DNA from: Pseudarthrobacter naphthalenicus
Lineage (GTDB): Bacteria > Actinomycetota > Actinomycetes > Actinomycetales > Micrococcaceae
Length of the DNA: 64,000 bases
Assembly: GCF_029076445.1 (NCBI RefSeq)
Contig: NZ_JARESG010000007.1
Span: 1 to 64,000, forward strand
Reading direction: 5' to 3'
Made by a program: the position numbers and the translations under genes. Every line of letters starts with the position of its first letter. Within the stretch, counting starts at the first letter, position 1. Below, in pieces: positions 42,986-51,817 of this stretch. Below the pieces are notes generated by a model. That model saw only the letters and a list, made by a program, of their open reading frames with translations. It did not search any database and was not told the origin of the DNA.

Positions 42986-43630
42986 ATGCGTTCCATTCGC
43001 CGCCAGTTGCTGAGCATCCTGCTCGGGACTTTCGTTTTCGTTGCCGCGCTGCTGGGGTTCTCCGGCCCGGCGCTGGCGCACGACGCCGCCGAGTCCAGTA
43101 GTCCCGCGCAGGGTGCCACCCTGGCGGCGCCGCCTGAGAAGGTCTCGGTCACGTTCAGCAAGAACCCGCTCGGCATTGGCGCGCAGTTTTCGGTGAAGGA
43201 CTCCTCCGGTGCCGAGTGGGCTGACGGGGCGGTCGAGATTGTGGACAACGTGGCGTCGCAGACGCTGAAGGCGGGCGCCCCGGCGGGGGCTTACACCGTG
43301 GCCTGGCGTGTGGTCAGCTCGGATTCGCACCCCATCGAGGGCACGTTTGGCTTTACGGCGACGGGCGCCGCTGCGGGGGCGCCGGCGTCGGGCGTTTCAA
43401 CGCCAGGTGCGAGTGCGACGGCGGCGGCGGGGGTCCCGGGCATGGGCACCGCCCAGCCGGGAATAACCGTGGCGCCCGAACCGGCCGTTGACGCATCGGA
43501 ACCGTTTCCCTGGAGCCTGGTCATCTTCGCTGCCGTAGCCCTGGGGCTGCTGGTGACGATCGGCGTCCTGGCCAAGCGGCGGCTGGCCGTCGGTGGCGAG
43601 GACGAGGACACCGGGGCGTCAAAGTCCTAG
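42986..43630 (+). CDS. CopC-domain copper-binding protein, membrane-anchored
   Basis: 214 aa. A signal peptide (residues 1-31) ends in GPALA, leaving HDAAESSSPAQGATLAAPPE, with the N-terminal His of CopC proteins. WRVVSSDSHPIEGTFGF carries the second copper-site Asp/His. A Gly/Ala/Pro linker leads to a C-terminal membrane helix (PWSLVIFAAVALGLLVTIGV) and a charged tail. It should bind Cu(II) outside the membrane. No CopD gene adjoins. Its stop overlaps the converging flavoprotein gene by 4 bp. Confidence 0.88.
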   Translation: MRSIRRQLLSILLGTFVFVAALLGFSGPALAHDAAESSSPAQGATLAAPPEKVSVTFSKNPLGIGAQFSVKDSSGAEWADGAVEIVDNVASQTLKAGAPAGAYTVAWRVVSSDSHPIEGTFGFTATGAAAGAPASGVSTPGASATAAAGVPGMGTAQPGITVAPEPAVDASEPFPWSLVIFAAVALGLLVTIGVLAKRRLAVGGEDEDTGASKS

Positions 43631-44283
43631 ACGGCTAAACTTCCCGCGACAAGGTCCGGGCCGCCCTCCGGGTGAACCTTGGATGAGATGGCCTGGCCAA
43701 CGGTTTTTGCCTGCCGCAGCACTTCCTTCGGCGAGGGCGTAATGAGGTCGCCCACGCCTACCAGGTAGATGCCGATGGTCCGCATGGCGGCCACCAGGTT
43801 GCGGCCCACCGTGATTCCGAAGTCGCTCAGCATGCGCCGCAGTTGGCTGTGCGCGCAGCGGGTCAGCACAATGTGGTCGGCCAACAGGATGCCATTGGGG
43901 GTGTGGACCTCCCACTGGCCGGCGCGCGGCTGCACCGATGACGCGTCTGCTGTACCCGGGCTCCGGGCGACCCCGCCCACCATGGTGAGTTGGACGGCCC
44001 GTGTGGTGTTGCGGACGTCCATCTGATGGCTGGCGGCATAGTTGCGCAGATGCCGGAGGATTTCGTTGCGTTCCCGGAGGGAATCGGAGTCGGCGGCGTC
44101 GCAGCGCTGGAGCGAGGTGGTGTTGGCCGGTTGCCCGGCGCCGAGGATGTCCAGCCCGTCCACCACGATGGCGTCCACACCGCGCCGCCGCAGTTCAGCC
44201 CCGACGGCGAGCCCCGAAAGCCCAGTGCCGATGATCACCGTGGTGGTGCGCTCGGTCCCGCCGGTCACAGGCATGGTTGACAC
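43627..44283 (-). CDS. Short FAD/NAD(P)-binding protein, possibly a reduced monooxygenase-like flavoprotein
   Basis: 218 aa from GTG 44283 (GGAG 7 nt upstream). The N-terminus has a dinucleotide-binding fold (TTTVIIGTGLSGLAVGAELR, RRGVDAIVVDGLDILGAGQP) and the C-terminus has IGIYLVGVGDLITPSPKEVL, like the closing segment of FMO/trkA-type flavoproteins. The middle is much shorter than in active enzymes (usually 350-500 aa), with no second Rossmann motif. It could be a compact family member or a shrunken remnant; the frame is intact. Confidence 0.6.
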   Translation of the reverse strand: MSTMPVTGGTERTTTVIIGTGLSGLAVGAELRRRGVDAIVVDGLDILGAGQPANTTSLQRCDAADSDSLRERNEILRHLRNYAASHQMDVRNTTRAVQLTMVGGVARSPGTADASSVQPRAGQWEVHTPNGILLADHIVLTRCAHSQLRRMLSDFGITVGRNLVAAMRTIGIYLVGVGDLITPSPKEVLRQAKTVGQAISSKVHPEGGPDLVAGSLAV

Positions 44284-44705
44284 TACAGTTCTCCTCCTTG
44301 AAGGCGTTCGCTTTGATACAGGCATCGTTGCCCGTATGCGTTTCCGTACCCCCAAAGTCCGGCCCGCAACAGCGGCCCGCGATGCACTCCTGCAGAGGAC
44401 ATCAACGGACCGTCAGTGCCTCGAAGGATACAGAATATTGGTGTCCGGGGATAGCCCATTTGGAAACATTCGTCTTAACGATGGATACGGTTGCCGAACT
44501 GATTGCCAAGGGCCGGGGAGAAGCGGCCGTGCGGCCGCGGCGCCCTTGCTAAGCAGTCACGGACCGAGAATAGTGATAAATGGAAGCAGTGCGTTCCTGA
44601 CCAGCCGCAATGTCCTGGCACCGGTGCCGGCGGAGCGCTCGGCTTCTGGCAGAATGGCCGGAACACCAGCCGGAATATGAGGCAGTACCGCGAGGAGGCG
44701 GCCCG
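44284..44705. other. Non-coding gap
   Basis: About 420 bp with no convincing gene. Short open frames here lack ribosome sites and typical codon use. It contains the promoter regions of two divergent genes; the only symmetric sequence of note is GGCACCGGTGCC near 44617-44628. Nothing else recognisable. Confidence 0.5.
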
Positions 44706-45743
44706 ATGGGCGCACATGAGATGCAACCGGACCCGGAGCGGAACAATGCGGCCAGCTCCGCCGCTCCCGAGGGAATCGTTGTTGGTGTAGACGGGTCCGA
44801 CCATGGCCAGTGCGCACTGGTGTGGGCGGCACGGGAAGCCGAACGCCGCCGTCGGCCCCTGCACATTGTCACCGCGTATTCGGTGCCGATCTTCGCCGCG
44901 TCCGGACTGGACGGCGGCTATGCCACCGTGGATGATTCGGTGATCCGCGAAGGCGCGGAAGCGATCATCCAGCAGGCCATGGACAAAGTTGCCGGCTACA
45001 ACATCGACGTCGATGCCTCCGTGGAGAACGGCGACGCCTCCGGGGTGCTGCTGGAAATGTCGGAAACGGCGGAACTCCTGGTGTTCGGCACCCGGGGTCG
45101 CGGCGGATTTGTGGGCCGCCTGCTGGGCTCCGTGAGCAGCGCACTTCCTGCCCACGCCAAGTGCCCCACGGTCACCGTGCCGCTCGTGTGTTCGGACCGG
45201 CTGGGTGAAACCACCGACGACAAGCGCATCCGGGCCGAGCAGGCCAAGGAGGGGCACAAGCGGGTTGAGAACGTCGTTGTTGTGGGCGTGGACGGGTCAG
45301 AGCAAGCCCGCGTGGCTGTGCTGGAGGCCGCGGACCAGGCGGAACGGCTCGGTGCCACCCTGCGCGTTATCTGTGCCGTGCCGCAGTTCAGCGGGTCGCT
45401 GGCGTGGGTCCCGGCGCCGGTGGACCGGCAGGCACTCTTTGCCGACATCCGTGAACAGCTCGAAGCCGGGAAAGCCTGGCTGAAGAGCCACTACCCCAAC
45501 CTGCAGGTGGAATCGGAAGTGAAGGACGGCTCGGCCGTTGATGTCCTGGTGGACGCCAGCCGGCATGCGGAACTTGTGGTGGTGGGCACGCGCGGCCGGG
45601 GCGGTTTCACCGGCATGCTGCTGGGTTCCACCTCGGGCGGCGTCCTGGCCCACACCAAGGGGCCGGTCATGGTGGTACCTGACAGGGACGATCCGCGGCT
45701 GGCGGACAGGGCGAAGTTCGGCCCCGTCCTCGGCGCAGCCTGA
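44706..45743 (+). CDS. Tandem universal stress protein
   Basis: 345 aa from ATG 44706 (GAGGAGG 7 nt upstream). Two UspA domains. The first spans about 22-160 (IVVGVDGSDHGQCALVWAAR ... LVFGTRGRGGFVGRLLGSVS, CPTVTVP). The second spans about 195-330 (VVVGVDGSEQARVAVLEAAD ... VVVGTRGRGGFTGMLLGSTS, GPVMVVP). Both have the G-x2-G-x9-G-S ATP-binding loop. Such actinobacterial proteins respond to hypoxia or stationary phase. It is followed closely by the PEP-utilising gene and may be co-transcribed. Confidence 0.9.
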   Translation: MGAHEMQPDPERNNAASSAAPEGIVVGVDGSDHGQCALVWAAREAERRRRPLHIVTAYSVPIFAASGLDGGYATVDDSVIREGAEAIIQQAMDKVAGYNIDVDASVENGDASGVLLEMSETAELLVFGTRGRGGFVGRLLGSVSSALPAHAKCPTVTVPLVCSDRLGETTDDKRIRAEQAKEGHKRVENVVVVGVDGSEQARVAVLEAADQAERLGATLRVICAVPQFSGSLAWVPAPVDRQALFADIREQLEAGKAWLKSHYPNLQVESEVKDGSAVDVLVDASRHAELVVVGTRGRGGFTGMLLGSTSGGVLAHTKGPVMVVPDRDDPRLADRAKFGPVLGAA

Positions 45744-45772
45744 CCCCCGGCCCCGAAAAAGGACGCAGGACA

Positions 45773-48538
45773 GTGACGGGCGGGCCTCCCATCCTCGGGC
45801 TGGGGGCTGTCACGGCTGACATGCTGGCCGTCGTCGGAGGGAAAGCCGCCAACCTTGGCGAGCTGCTGGCCGCCGGGCTGCCGGTGCCGGATGGATTCTG
45901 CCTGACGACGGCGGCCTACCGCCAAGCCACGGACGGCCATGCAGACGGAGGTACCGGCCTGCTGGGCGCGGTCCATGAGGCCCTCAAAACCACCACGGAC
46001 ACCGACCTTCCCGCCCTGGCAGCACTGGCGGGCCGGGCACGCGACGCCATCCGGGCCGCTCCGGTCCCGCCGGACATAGCCGCCGCCATCGAGTCCGCCT
46101 ACCAGGCGCTCGGGGATGACGTGCCGGTGGCGGTGCGGTCCTCGGCCACAGCCGAGGACCTGCCGTCGGCGAGCTTCGCCGGGCAGCAGGACACCTACCT
46201 CAACGTGGTGGGCGCAGCGGCCGTGGTGGAGGCGGTACGCGACTGCTGGGCTTCGCTGTGGACTGACCGGGCGGTCAGCTACCGGGCCACCCGGGATATC
46301 GACCCCGCGGCCGTGGCCCTCGCCGTCGTGGTCCAGCGCATGGTGGATGCGACCGCCGCCGGCGTGCTGTTTACGGCGAACCCGCTCACGAACCGCCGGC
46401 AGCAGGCGGTCATTGACGCCAGCCCCGGCCTCGGGGAAGCGGTGGTCTCCGGAGCGGTGAACCCGGACCATTTTGTGGTGGATCCGGTCAGCGGCCGGGT
46501 CCTCGAACGTCGCCTTGGGGACAAACGCATCGCCGTCCGGCCCCTGACCGGCGGCGGCACCCACACGGTGGCAGTCAGCAACGGCGGCGCCACGGCCTGC
46601 CTCACGGACCGGCAGGCGGCCGAGCTGGCCGCCCTTGGACTTCGCGTTGAGCAGCACTTCGGCGCGCCCCAGGACATCGAATGGGCCATCGACGGCGGCG
46701 GGCGGCTGTGGCTGACGCAGGCACGGCCCATCACCACGCTGTTCCCGGTGCCCCAGCGGCCGGCAGTCCAGGCTGCGGGCACTCCCGCCGCGGCGGCCGG
46801 GACGCGGGTCTACCTTTGCCTGAGCCTGGCGCAGGGCCTGACCCGTCCGCTTACGCCAATGGGCCTGGCAGCATTCCGGCTGATCGCCTCCTCCGCGGCC
46901 CGCGCTGCGCACTTCGACGTGCCCCAGCCCTACAACGGCCCCTCACCCTACGCCGAGGCGGGCCAGCGCATGTACTTCGACCTCACTGCGGTGGCCCGCA
47001 GCACCATTGGCCGGCGGATAGTCCCCAGGGTTTTTGACGTGATGGAAGCGCGCTCGGCCACAGTGCTGCGAACCATCTTCGAGGACCCGCGTTTTTCCGT
47101 GACCCGCCGGACTCCCCTCAGCCTGCTGCGCCACCTGGGTCCCATTGCCGTGCGCGCCCGGGTGCCGGAGGCACTGCTGCGGGCGGCCCTGCGCCCGGAG
47201 ACGGCGCTCCGCCGGACCAACCGGCTGGCGAGCGAATTCCGCAACTCCCTTCAGCCCCCGGCCGGCGCCACTGCGCTGCAGCGGCTCGATCACGCTGAAC
47301 ACATCCTCGGCGTCCGGCTCTTCTCGGTGGTGCCATCCATCCTTCCCCTCCCGGCCCTTGGCTTCGCCTCGCTGGGACTGGTGGGGAAGCTGCTGGGCGG
47401 CGGCAGGTGGGATGACCTGCAGGTGGTCCTTCGCGGCCTCCCCAATAATGTGACCACCGAGATGGACCTGGAACTGTGGCGTCTCGCGCAGGTCATCAGA
47501 AACGACCGCGAATCGCGCACCGCGATGACCGGCCGCACGCCCGCCGCGCTCACCGCGGACTTCAGGGCAGGCCAACTGCCCAGTGTCCTGCAGGCCGGAC
47601 TGGCCCGGTTCATGGATCAGTACGGGCACCGGGCGGTGGCCGAGATCGACGTCGGAATGCCGCGCTGGTCCGACGATCCCACCCACATCATCGGCGTGCT
47701 GGCCAACTATCTGCGCCTCGATGACTGCGCGGTCCCGCCTGACGTCCAGTTCAGCAACGCCGCCGAGGCGGCCGAGGCCCAGATTGACCGGCTTGTTGCG
47801 GAAGCGCGCGGCCGCGGTAAGCTGCGGGGTGCCGTGGTAAAGGCAGCGTTGCGGCGTGCCCGGTTGTTTACCGGCCTTCGGGAACTGCCCAAGTTCCAGC
47901 TGGTGGTGGCACTCGCCGAAGTCCGCAAGCAGCTGACCCTGGCGGGAACGGCCCTCACGGCTGCCGGCGCCCTGGACGCGCCGGACGACGTCTTCTTCCT
48001 GAACCTCCCCGAGGCCAGGGCCGGGCTCCGCAGGGTGGCGGAAGGCGGGCCCGGCGGGCAGCCGGGAACAGGCCGGACTGACCTGCGCGGCCTGGTGGCC
48101 GAACGGCGGGCGGCGTATGCCTTGGAGGTGGCCCGGCGGCACGTGCCCCGTGTGCTGCTTTCCGATGGCACGGAACCGGAGTCGGTGCAGCCGGCCGGCA
48201 GCACAGGCCGGCCCGATCAGGCCGGCATCCTGAGCGGCAGCCCGGCGTCCGCCGGAACCGTCACGGCCGCAGCCCGCGTCATCCTGGACCCGGTGGGTGC
48301 CCATCTTGAACCCGGTGAGATCCTGGTGGCGCCATCCACGGACCCCGGCTGGACCCCGCTGTTCCTCACGGCCGGCGGCCTGGTGATGGAGATGGGCGGG
48401 CCCAACTCACACGGCGCCGTGGTGGCACGCGAGTACGGCATCCCTGCCGTGGTGGGCGTCCCGGACGCCACCCTGCGGCTAACCACCGGCCAGCAGATCA
48501 CGGTGGACGGCAGCGCCGGAACCGTGGTGACTCTGTAA
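45773..48538 (+). CDS. Rifampin phosphotransferase / PEP-synthase-like protein
   Basis: 921 aa from GTG 45773, 30 bp after the USP gene. An ATP-grasp domain (VGGKAANLGELLAAGLPVPD, VPVAVRSSATAEDLPSASFA, FTANPLTNRR, QDIEWAIDGGGRLWLTQARP), a long central domain, and a C-terminal swivelling His domain with GGPNSHGAVVAREYGIPAVV, catalytic His880. This order and the S-H-G form of the His motif match rifamycin phosphotransferases (RPH), not PEP synthase, whose C-terminal PEP-binding domain is absent. RPHs phosphorylate rifamycins using both ATP phosphates. The central domain is divergent, so the substrate is uncertain. No rifamycin-associated element was found upstream. Confidence 0.72.
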   Translation: MTGGPPILGLGAVTADMLAVVGGKAANLGELLAAGLPVPDGFCLTTAAYRQATDGHADGGTGLLGAVHEALKTTTDTDLPALAALAGRARDAIRAAPVPPDIAAAIESAYQALGDDVPVAVRSSATAEDLPSASFAGQQDTYLNVVGAAAVVEAVRDCWASLWTDRAVSYRATRDIDPAAVALAVVVQRMVDATAAGVLFTANPLTNRRQQAVIDASPGLGEAVVSGAVNPDHFVVDPVSGRVLERRLGDKRIAVRPLTGGGTHTVAVSNGGATACLTDRQAAELAALGLRVEQHFGAPQDIEWAIDGGGRLWLTQARPITTLFPVPQRPAVQAAGTPAAAAGTRVYLCLSLAQGLTRPLTPMGLAAFRLIASSAARAAHFDVPQPYNGPSPYAEAGQRMYFDLTAVARSTIGRRIVPRVFDVMEARSATVLRTIFEDPRFSVTRRTPLSLLRHLGPIAVRARVPEALLRAALRPETALRRTNRLASEFRNSLQPPAGATALQRLDHAEHILGVRLFSVVPSILPLPALGFASLGLVGKLLGGGRWDDLQVVLRGLPNNVTTEMDLELWRLAQVIRNDRESRTAMTGRTPAALTADFRAGQLPSVLQAGLARFMDQYGHRAVAEIDVGMPRWSDDPTHIIGVLANYLRLDDCAVPPDVQFSNAAEAAEAQIDRLVAEARGRGKLRGAVVKAALRRARLFTGLRELPKFQLVVALAEVRKQLTLAGTALTAAGALDAPDDVFFLNLPEARAGLRRVAEGGPGGQPGTGRTDLRGLVAERRAAYALEVARRHVPRVLLSDGTEPESVQPAGSTGRPDQAGILSGSPASAGTVTAAARVILDPVGAHLEPGEILVAPSTDPGWTPLFLTAGGLVMEMGGPNSHGAVVAREYGIPAVVGVPDATLRLTTGQQITVDGSAGTVVTL

Positions 48539-48637
48539 CCTCCGGCGCCGTTCGCTGTGTGTCCCTCCGGGGGGTGTGCGCAGGCGTCCCCAGGCGTAAC
48601 CTGAACATATGGGCTCCAACGAAGAAGCGGGCCCGGC

Positions 48638-49810
48638 ATGAACCGCGCATGGAAGCGCTGGGTGTCGGCCGCAGCTGTACCCGCATTGATCGCCGCCGGT
48701 GTGCTGGCGGGATCCATTCCCGCACGGGCCGGTGACCCGTTGCCGCAGAAGTCTCCCGCCGAGGTCCTCACCCTGTTGGGCCAGCACAGCAGCAGGACTT
48801 TCTCCGGCACTCTGGAGCAGGTTTCCCACCTTGGCCTGCCCGAACTGCCGGCGGGCACGCCCAGTTCAGGGCCGGTTTCAGCCGGCGGTCCGGCATCGAT
48901 CATCGAGCTCCTGACCGGCGAACACACTGCCCGCATCTTTATGGACGGACCGGCCAAAATGCGCGTCCAGGTGATGGACCGGTTGGCGGAACGCGACGTC
49001 ATCCGGCGCGACCACGACGTCTGGTTCTATAACTCCAAGGACAACTCCGCCGCCCACGTAACGCTTCCGGATGTCGCCGGCGATTTGCCCCTGCCCGGCA
49101 AGGACGGCTCCAGTGCGGACCCGTCAACGAAGGCCATCCCCACCCCGGAAGACCTGGCCACGAAGTTCCTGGCCAAGGTTGACAGTTCCACCGCGGTCAC
49201 CGTTGGCCCGGAGGCCCGGGTGGCTGGCCGGTCCGCTTACAGCCTGGAGCTGGCGCCGCGCACCGAGGGCACCCTGCTGGCGAAGGTAGTCATCGCCGTC
49301 GACGGCCAGACCGGTATGCCGCTCAAGGTCACAGTGTCCGCGCGCGGCCAGTCGGAACCCGCCTTCGAAGCCGGCTACACCAGCCTTTCCCTCGCCGCCC
49401 CTGAAGACGCCACGTTCAACTTCGCCGCCCCGCCGGGAGCCACGGTCAAAGAACTGCAGACGCCTCCCATGCCGTCCAAGTCAGCCCTCCCGGCAAAACC
49501 GGGCATGGCCACCCCCGAGCACACGCCCGGGGCTAGTCCCGACGCACGGCATCACGACGGACCCCGGCCCGCAGTGACCGGCACAGGTTGGGAGACCGTG
49601 GTGGGGTTCCCGGCGCCATCCGACAGCCAAAAAGCACAGGCCACCGAATCGCTCCTGAAGGATCCGCTCCTGTCCCAGGCCGCCGTCGTCGTACCCGGCG
49701 GACGGCTGCTGTCCTCGTCGCTGGTCAACGTGCTGCTGACCAACGACGGCAGGATCTTTGTAGGGATGGTTCCGGCGGACCGGCTGCAGGCCGCCGCCGG
49801 CGCGGCATGA
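48638..49810 (+). CDS. Secreted LolA-like/DUF2092-type protein
   Basis: 390 aa. A signal peptide (1-31, AAGVLAGSIPARAG) precedes a LolA/LppX-like beta fold: TFSGTLEQVSHLGLPELPAG, ELLTGEHTARIFMDGPAKMR, RDHDVWFYNSKDNSAAHVTL, LAKVVIAVDGQTGMPLKVTV. The Pro/His-rich region near 290-320 links to a C-terminal segment (WETVVGFPAPSDSQKAQATE). It is translationally coupled (ATGA) to an ABC ATPase-permease pair, suggesting a lipid- or peptide-export system with an extracytoplasmic partner. Confidence 0.75.
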   Translation: MNRAWKRWVSAAAVPALIAAGVLAGSIPARAGDPLPQKSPAEVLTLLGQHSSRTFSGTLEQVSHLGLPELPAGTPSSGPVSAGGPASIIELLTGEHTARIFMDGPAKMRVQVMDRLAERDVIRRDHDVWFYNSKDNSAAHVTLPDVAGDLPLPGKDGSSADPSTKAIPTPEDLATKFLAKVDSSTAVTVGPEARVAGRSAYSLELAPRTEGTLLAKVVIAVDGQTGMPLKVTVSARGQSEPAFEAGYTSLSLAAPEDATFNFAAPPGATVKELQTPPMPSKSALPAKPGMATPEHTPGASPDARHHDGPRPAVTGTGWETVVGFPAPSDSQKAQATESLLKDPLLSQAAVVVPGGRLLSSSLVNVLLTNDGRIFVGMVPADRLQAAAGAA

Positions 49811-50880
49811 GCCCGGCCGGCGGCAGTGCCGCCGGGCTGACCATCGAAACGCAGGGCCTCACCAAACGGTTCGGCCACCAGTTGGCCGTGGACAATGTGG
49901 ACCTGGCCGTGCCGCAGGGTGCCGTCTTCGGCTTCCTCGGCCCCAACGGATCCGGCAAAACCACCACCATCCGCATGCTGCTGGGCCTCGCCGCGGCGTC
50001 GGCCGGTACCGTCAGCGTCCTGGGGATGCCGATGCCCCGGCAGCTGCAGGAGGTGCTGCCGCGCGTCGGGGCTCTGGTGGAGGGGCCGGCGTTTTATCCC
50101 TTTCTGTCCGGCACGGCCAACCTGCACCGGTTCGACGCCGCGAGCCGGCACGGAACGCCGGGCACCAGGAACGCGCGCGTGGCTGCGGCACTTGACCGGG
50201 TGGGGCTCTCGCACGCCGCCGGCAAACGGGTGCACGCCTATTCGCTGGGCATGAAGCAGCGCCTGGGGATCGCCAACGCCCTGCTGTCCCCGCGCGAGTT
50301 GCTGGTCCTGGACGAGCCCACCAACGGCCTGGACCCGCAGGGCACCCGCGAGGTGCGCAGCCTGGTCCGCTCCCTCGCCGCCGACGGCGCCACCGTCTTT
50401 GTCTCCAGTCATCTGCTGGCCGAGGTGGAACAGATCTGCACGCACGCGGCGATCATGAGCGCCGGCCGGTTGGTGGCCCAGGGCCCGCTTGAGGAGCTCC
50501 GCCGGGGCGGCGAAATGCGGATCCGTCTTTTAACGCCCGACGCCGGCACCGCCTGTGAGGTCCTGCTGCGGCTGGGCATGGCTCCCGAACGCGCGGGCGT
50601 AGCGGGAATCAACGCTGCGGGACTCCATGCCGCGGGGAGCCCCGGGATGGACGGCGAGGTGGTCACCGCCGGGGCGGCGGCTGTGGCCCGGCCGGCGGGT
50701 GCGGCGGAAATTGCCGGTAACGCACAACGGGTGCAGGAGCCGGTGTTGCCCCATCCCGAGGACATTGTGGCGGCGCTTGTGGCGGCAGGGGTGCGGGTCC
50801 GCGGCTTTGCCGTGGAGCGGGAAAGCCTTGAGGAACGTTTCGTTGCCTTGACGGGGGAGGGATTCGACGTTGCCCAGTGA
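49807..50880 (+). CDS. ABC transporter ATP-binding protein (ABC-2 exporter type)
   Basis: 357 aa from ATG 49807, overlapping the preceding stop. Walker A FLGPNGSGKTTTIRMLLGLA, signature YSLGMKQRLGIANALL, Walker B LLVLDEPTNGLDPQGTREVR and the switch VFVSSHLLAEVEQICTHAAI. The C-terminal 130 residues form a regulatory extension rich in Ala/Gly that is longer than usual. It pairs with the ABC-2 permease that starts inside its own 3' end. Confidence 0.88.
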   Translation: MSPAGGSAAGLTIETQGLTKRFGHQLAVDNVDLAVPQGAVFGFLGPNGSGKTTTIRMLLGLAAASAGTVSVLGMPMPRQLQEVLPRVGALVEGPAFYPFLSGTANLHRFDAASRHGTPGTRNARVAAALDRVGLSHAAGKRVHAYSLGMKQRLGIANALLSPRELLVLDEPTNGLDPQGTREVRSLVRSLAADGATVFVSSHLLAEVEQICTHAAIMSAGRLVAQGPLEELRRGGEMRIRLLTPDAGTACEVLLRLGMAPERAGVAGINAAGLHAAGSPGMDGEVVTAGAAAVARPAGAAEIAGNAQRVQEPVLPHPEDIVAALVAAGVRVRGFAVERESLEERFVALTGEGFDVAQ

Positions 50881-51781
50881 AGTTTCCAGTGCTGACACCG
50901 CTGCCGGCGTGGGCAGCGTTGCACCTGCCGCGGGCACGCCGGTGGCAGGGACCGTCCCGGCGGCTGGCTCCAGCCTGTCCCTGTTGACGTCCGAACTTGC
51001 CACCCTCTTCCGCCGTCGCCGGACCTGGGCCATGTTGGCGGCGCTGGCCGCAATACCGGTGCTGATCGCCGTCGCGGTGCGGCTTTCGTCAGCTGTTCCG
51101 CCGGGGCGGGGGCCCGCCTTCCTGGACCGGATCACGCAGAACGGATTGTTCGTGGCCGTCACCGCGATGCTTGTCGCGGTTCCGCTGTTCCTTCCCCTCA
51201 CCATTGGGGTGGTGGCGGGCGATACCATCGCCGGGGAGGCAAGCCTGGGCACCCTGCGTTACCTGTTGGTAGCGCCGGCCGGACGGGTCCGGCTACTCCT
51301 GGTGAAATACACGGGTGCGCTGGCTTTCTGCCTGGCTGCCCCGCTCACGGTGGCGGTGGCCGGGGCGGCGATCGGAGCGGCCCTGTTCCCCGTCGGGCCG
51401 GTGACCCTTCTGTCCGGCGACGTGGTCCAGCCGCCGGAGGCAGGGCTACGGATTGTCCTGATCGCCGCGTATCTGGCGGTGTCTTTGGCCGGGTTGTCAG
51501 CCATCGGATTGTTCCTGTCCACCATGACGGTGGTTCCCGTCGGGGCGATGGCGGCCACCGTGGTGGTATCCGTGGCATCCCAGATCGCGGACCAGCTGCC
51601 ACAGCTGGAATGGCTGCATCCGTGGCTGTTCACGCACTACTGGTTTGGGTTCGCGGATGTCCTGCGCCAGCCGGTGGTGTGGGACTCTTTCGCCAGCAAT
51701 GCCGTACTCCAGGCCGGATACGTGGCTGTGTTCGGAGCCCTCGCCTATGCCCGGTTCGTCACCAAGGACATTCTGTCCTGA
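50870..51781 (+). CDS. ABC-2 type permease
   Basis: 303 aa from TTG 50870, with GGAGG 9 nt upstream, overlapping the ATPase gene by 11 bp. Six membrane helices can be followed (TWAMLAALAAIPVLIAVAVR, GLFVAVTAMLVAVPLFLPLT, ALAFCLAAPLTVAVAGAAIG, IVLIAAYLAVSLAGLSAIGL, GAMAATVVVSVASQIADQ, AVLQAGYVAVFGALAYARFV). GDTIAGEASLGTLRYLLVAP before the third helix is typical of ABC-2 exporters. Substrate unknown. Confidence 0.85.
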   Translation: MPSEVSSADTAAGVGSVAPAAGTPVAGTVPAAGSSLSLLTSELATLFRRRRTWAMLAALAAIPVLIAVAVRLSSAVPPGRGPAFLDRITQNGLFVAVTAMLVAVPLFLPLTIGVVAGDTIAGEASLGTLRYLLVAPAGRVRLLLVKYTGALAFCLAAPLTVAVAGAAIGAALFPVGPVTLLSGDVVQPPEAGLRIVLIAAYLAVSLAGLSAIGLFLSTMTVVPVGAMAATVVVSVASQIADQLPQLEWLHPWLFTHYWFGFADVLRQPVVWDSFASNAVLQAGYVAVFGALAYARFVTKDILS

Positions 51782-51817
51782 GGCCGGCCACGGCGCCCGT
51801 CAGTACACGGCCCCCGG

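Noticed and set aside
44277-44552. 91-aa open frame in the gap before the tandem USP gene
   Set aside because: No ribosome site, no recognisable fold, and overlaps the start region of the flavoprotein gene.
45744-45772. Rifamycin-associated element upstream of the RPH-like gene
   Set aside because: The 29-bp gap, and the sequence before it, lack the known GGGGCTTGCGGCAAGCCCC-type repeat.
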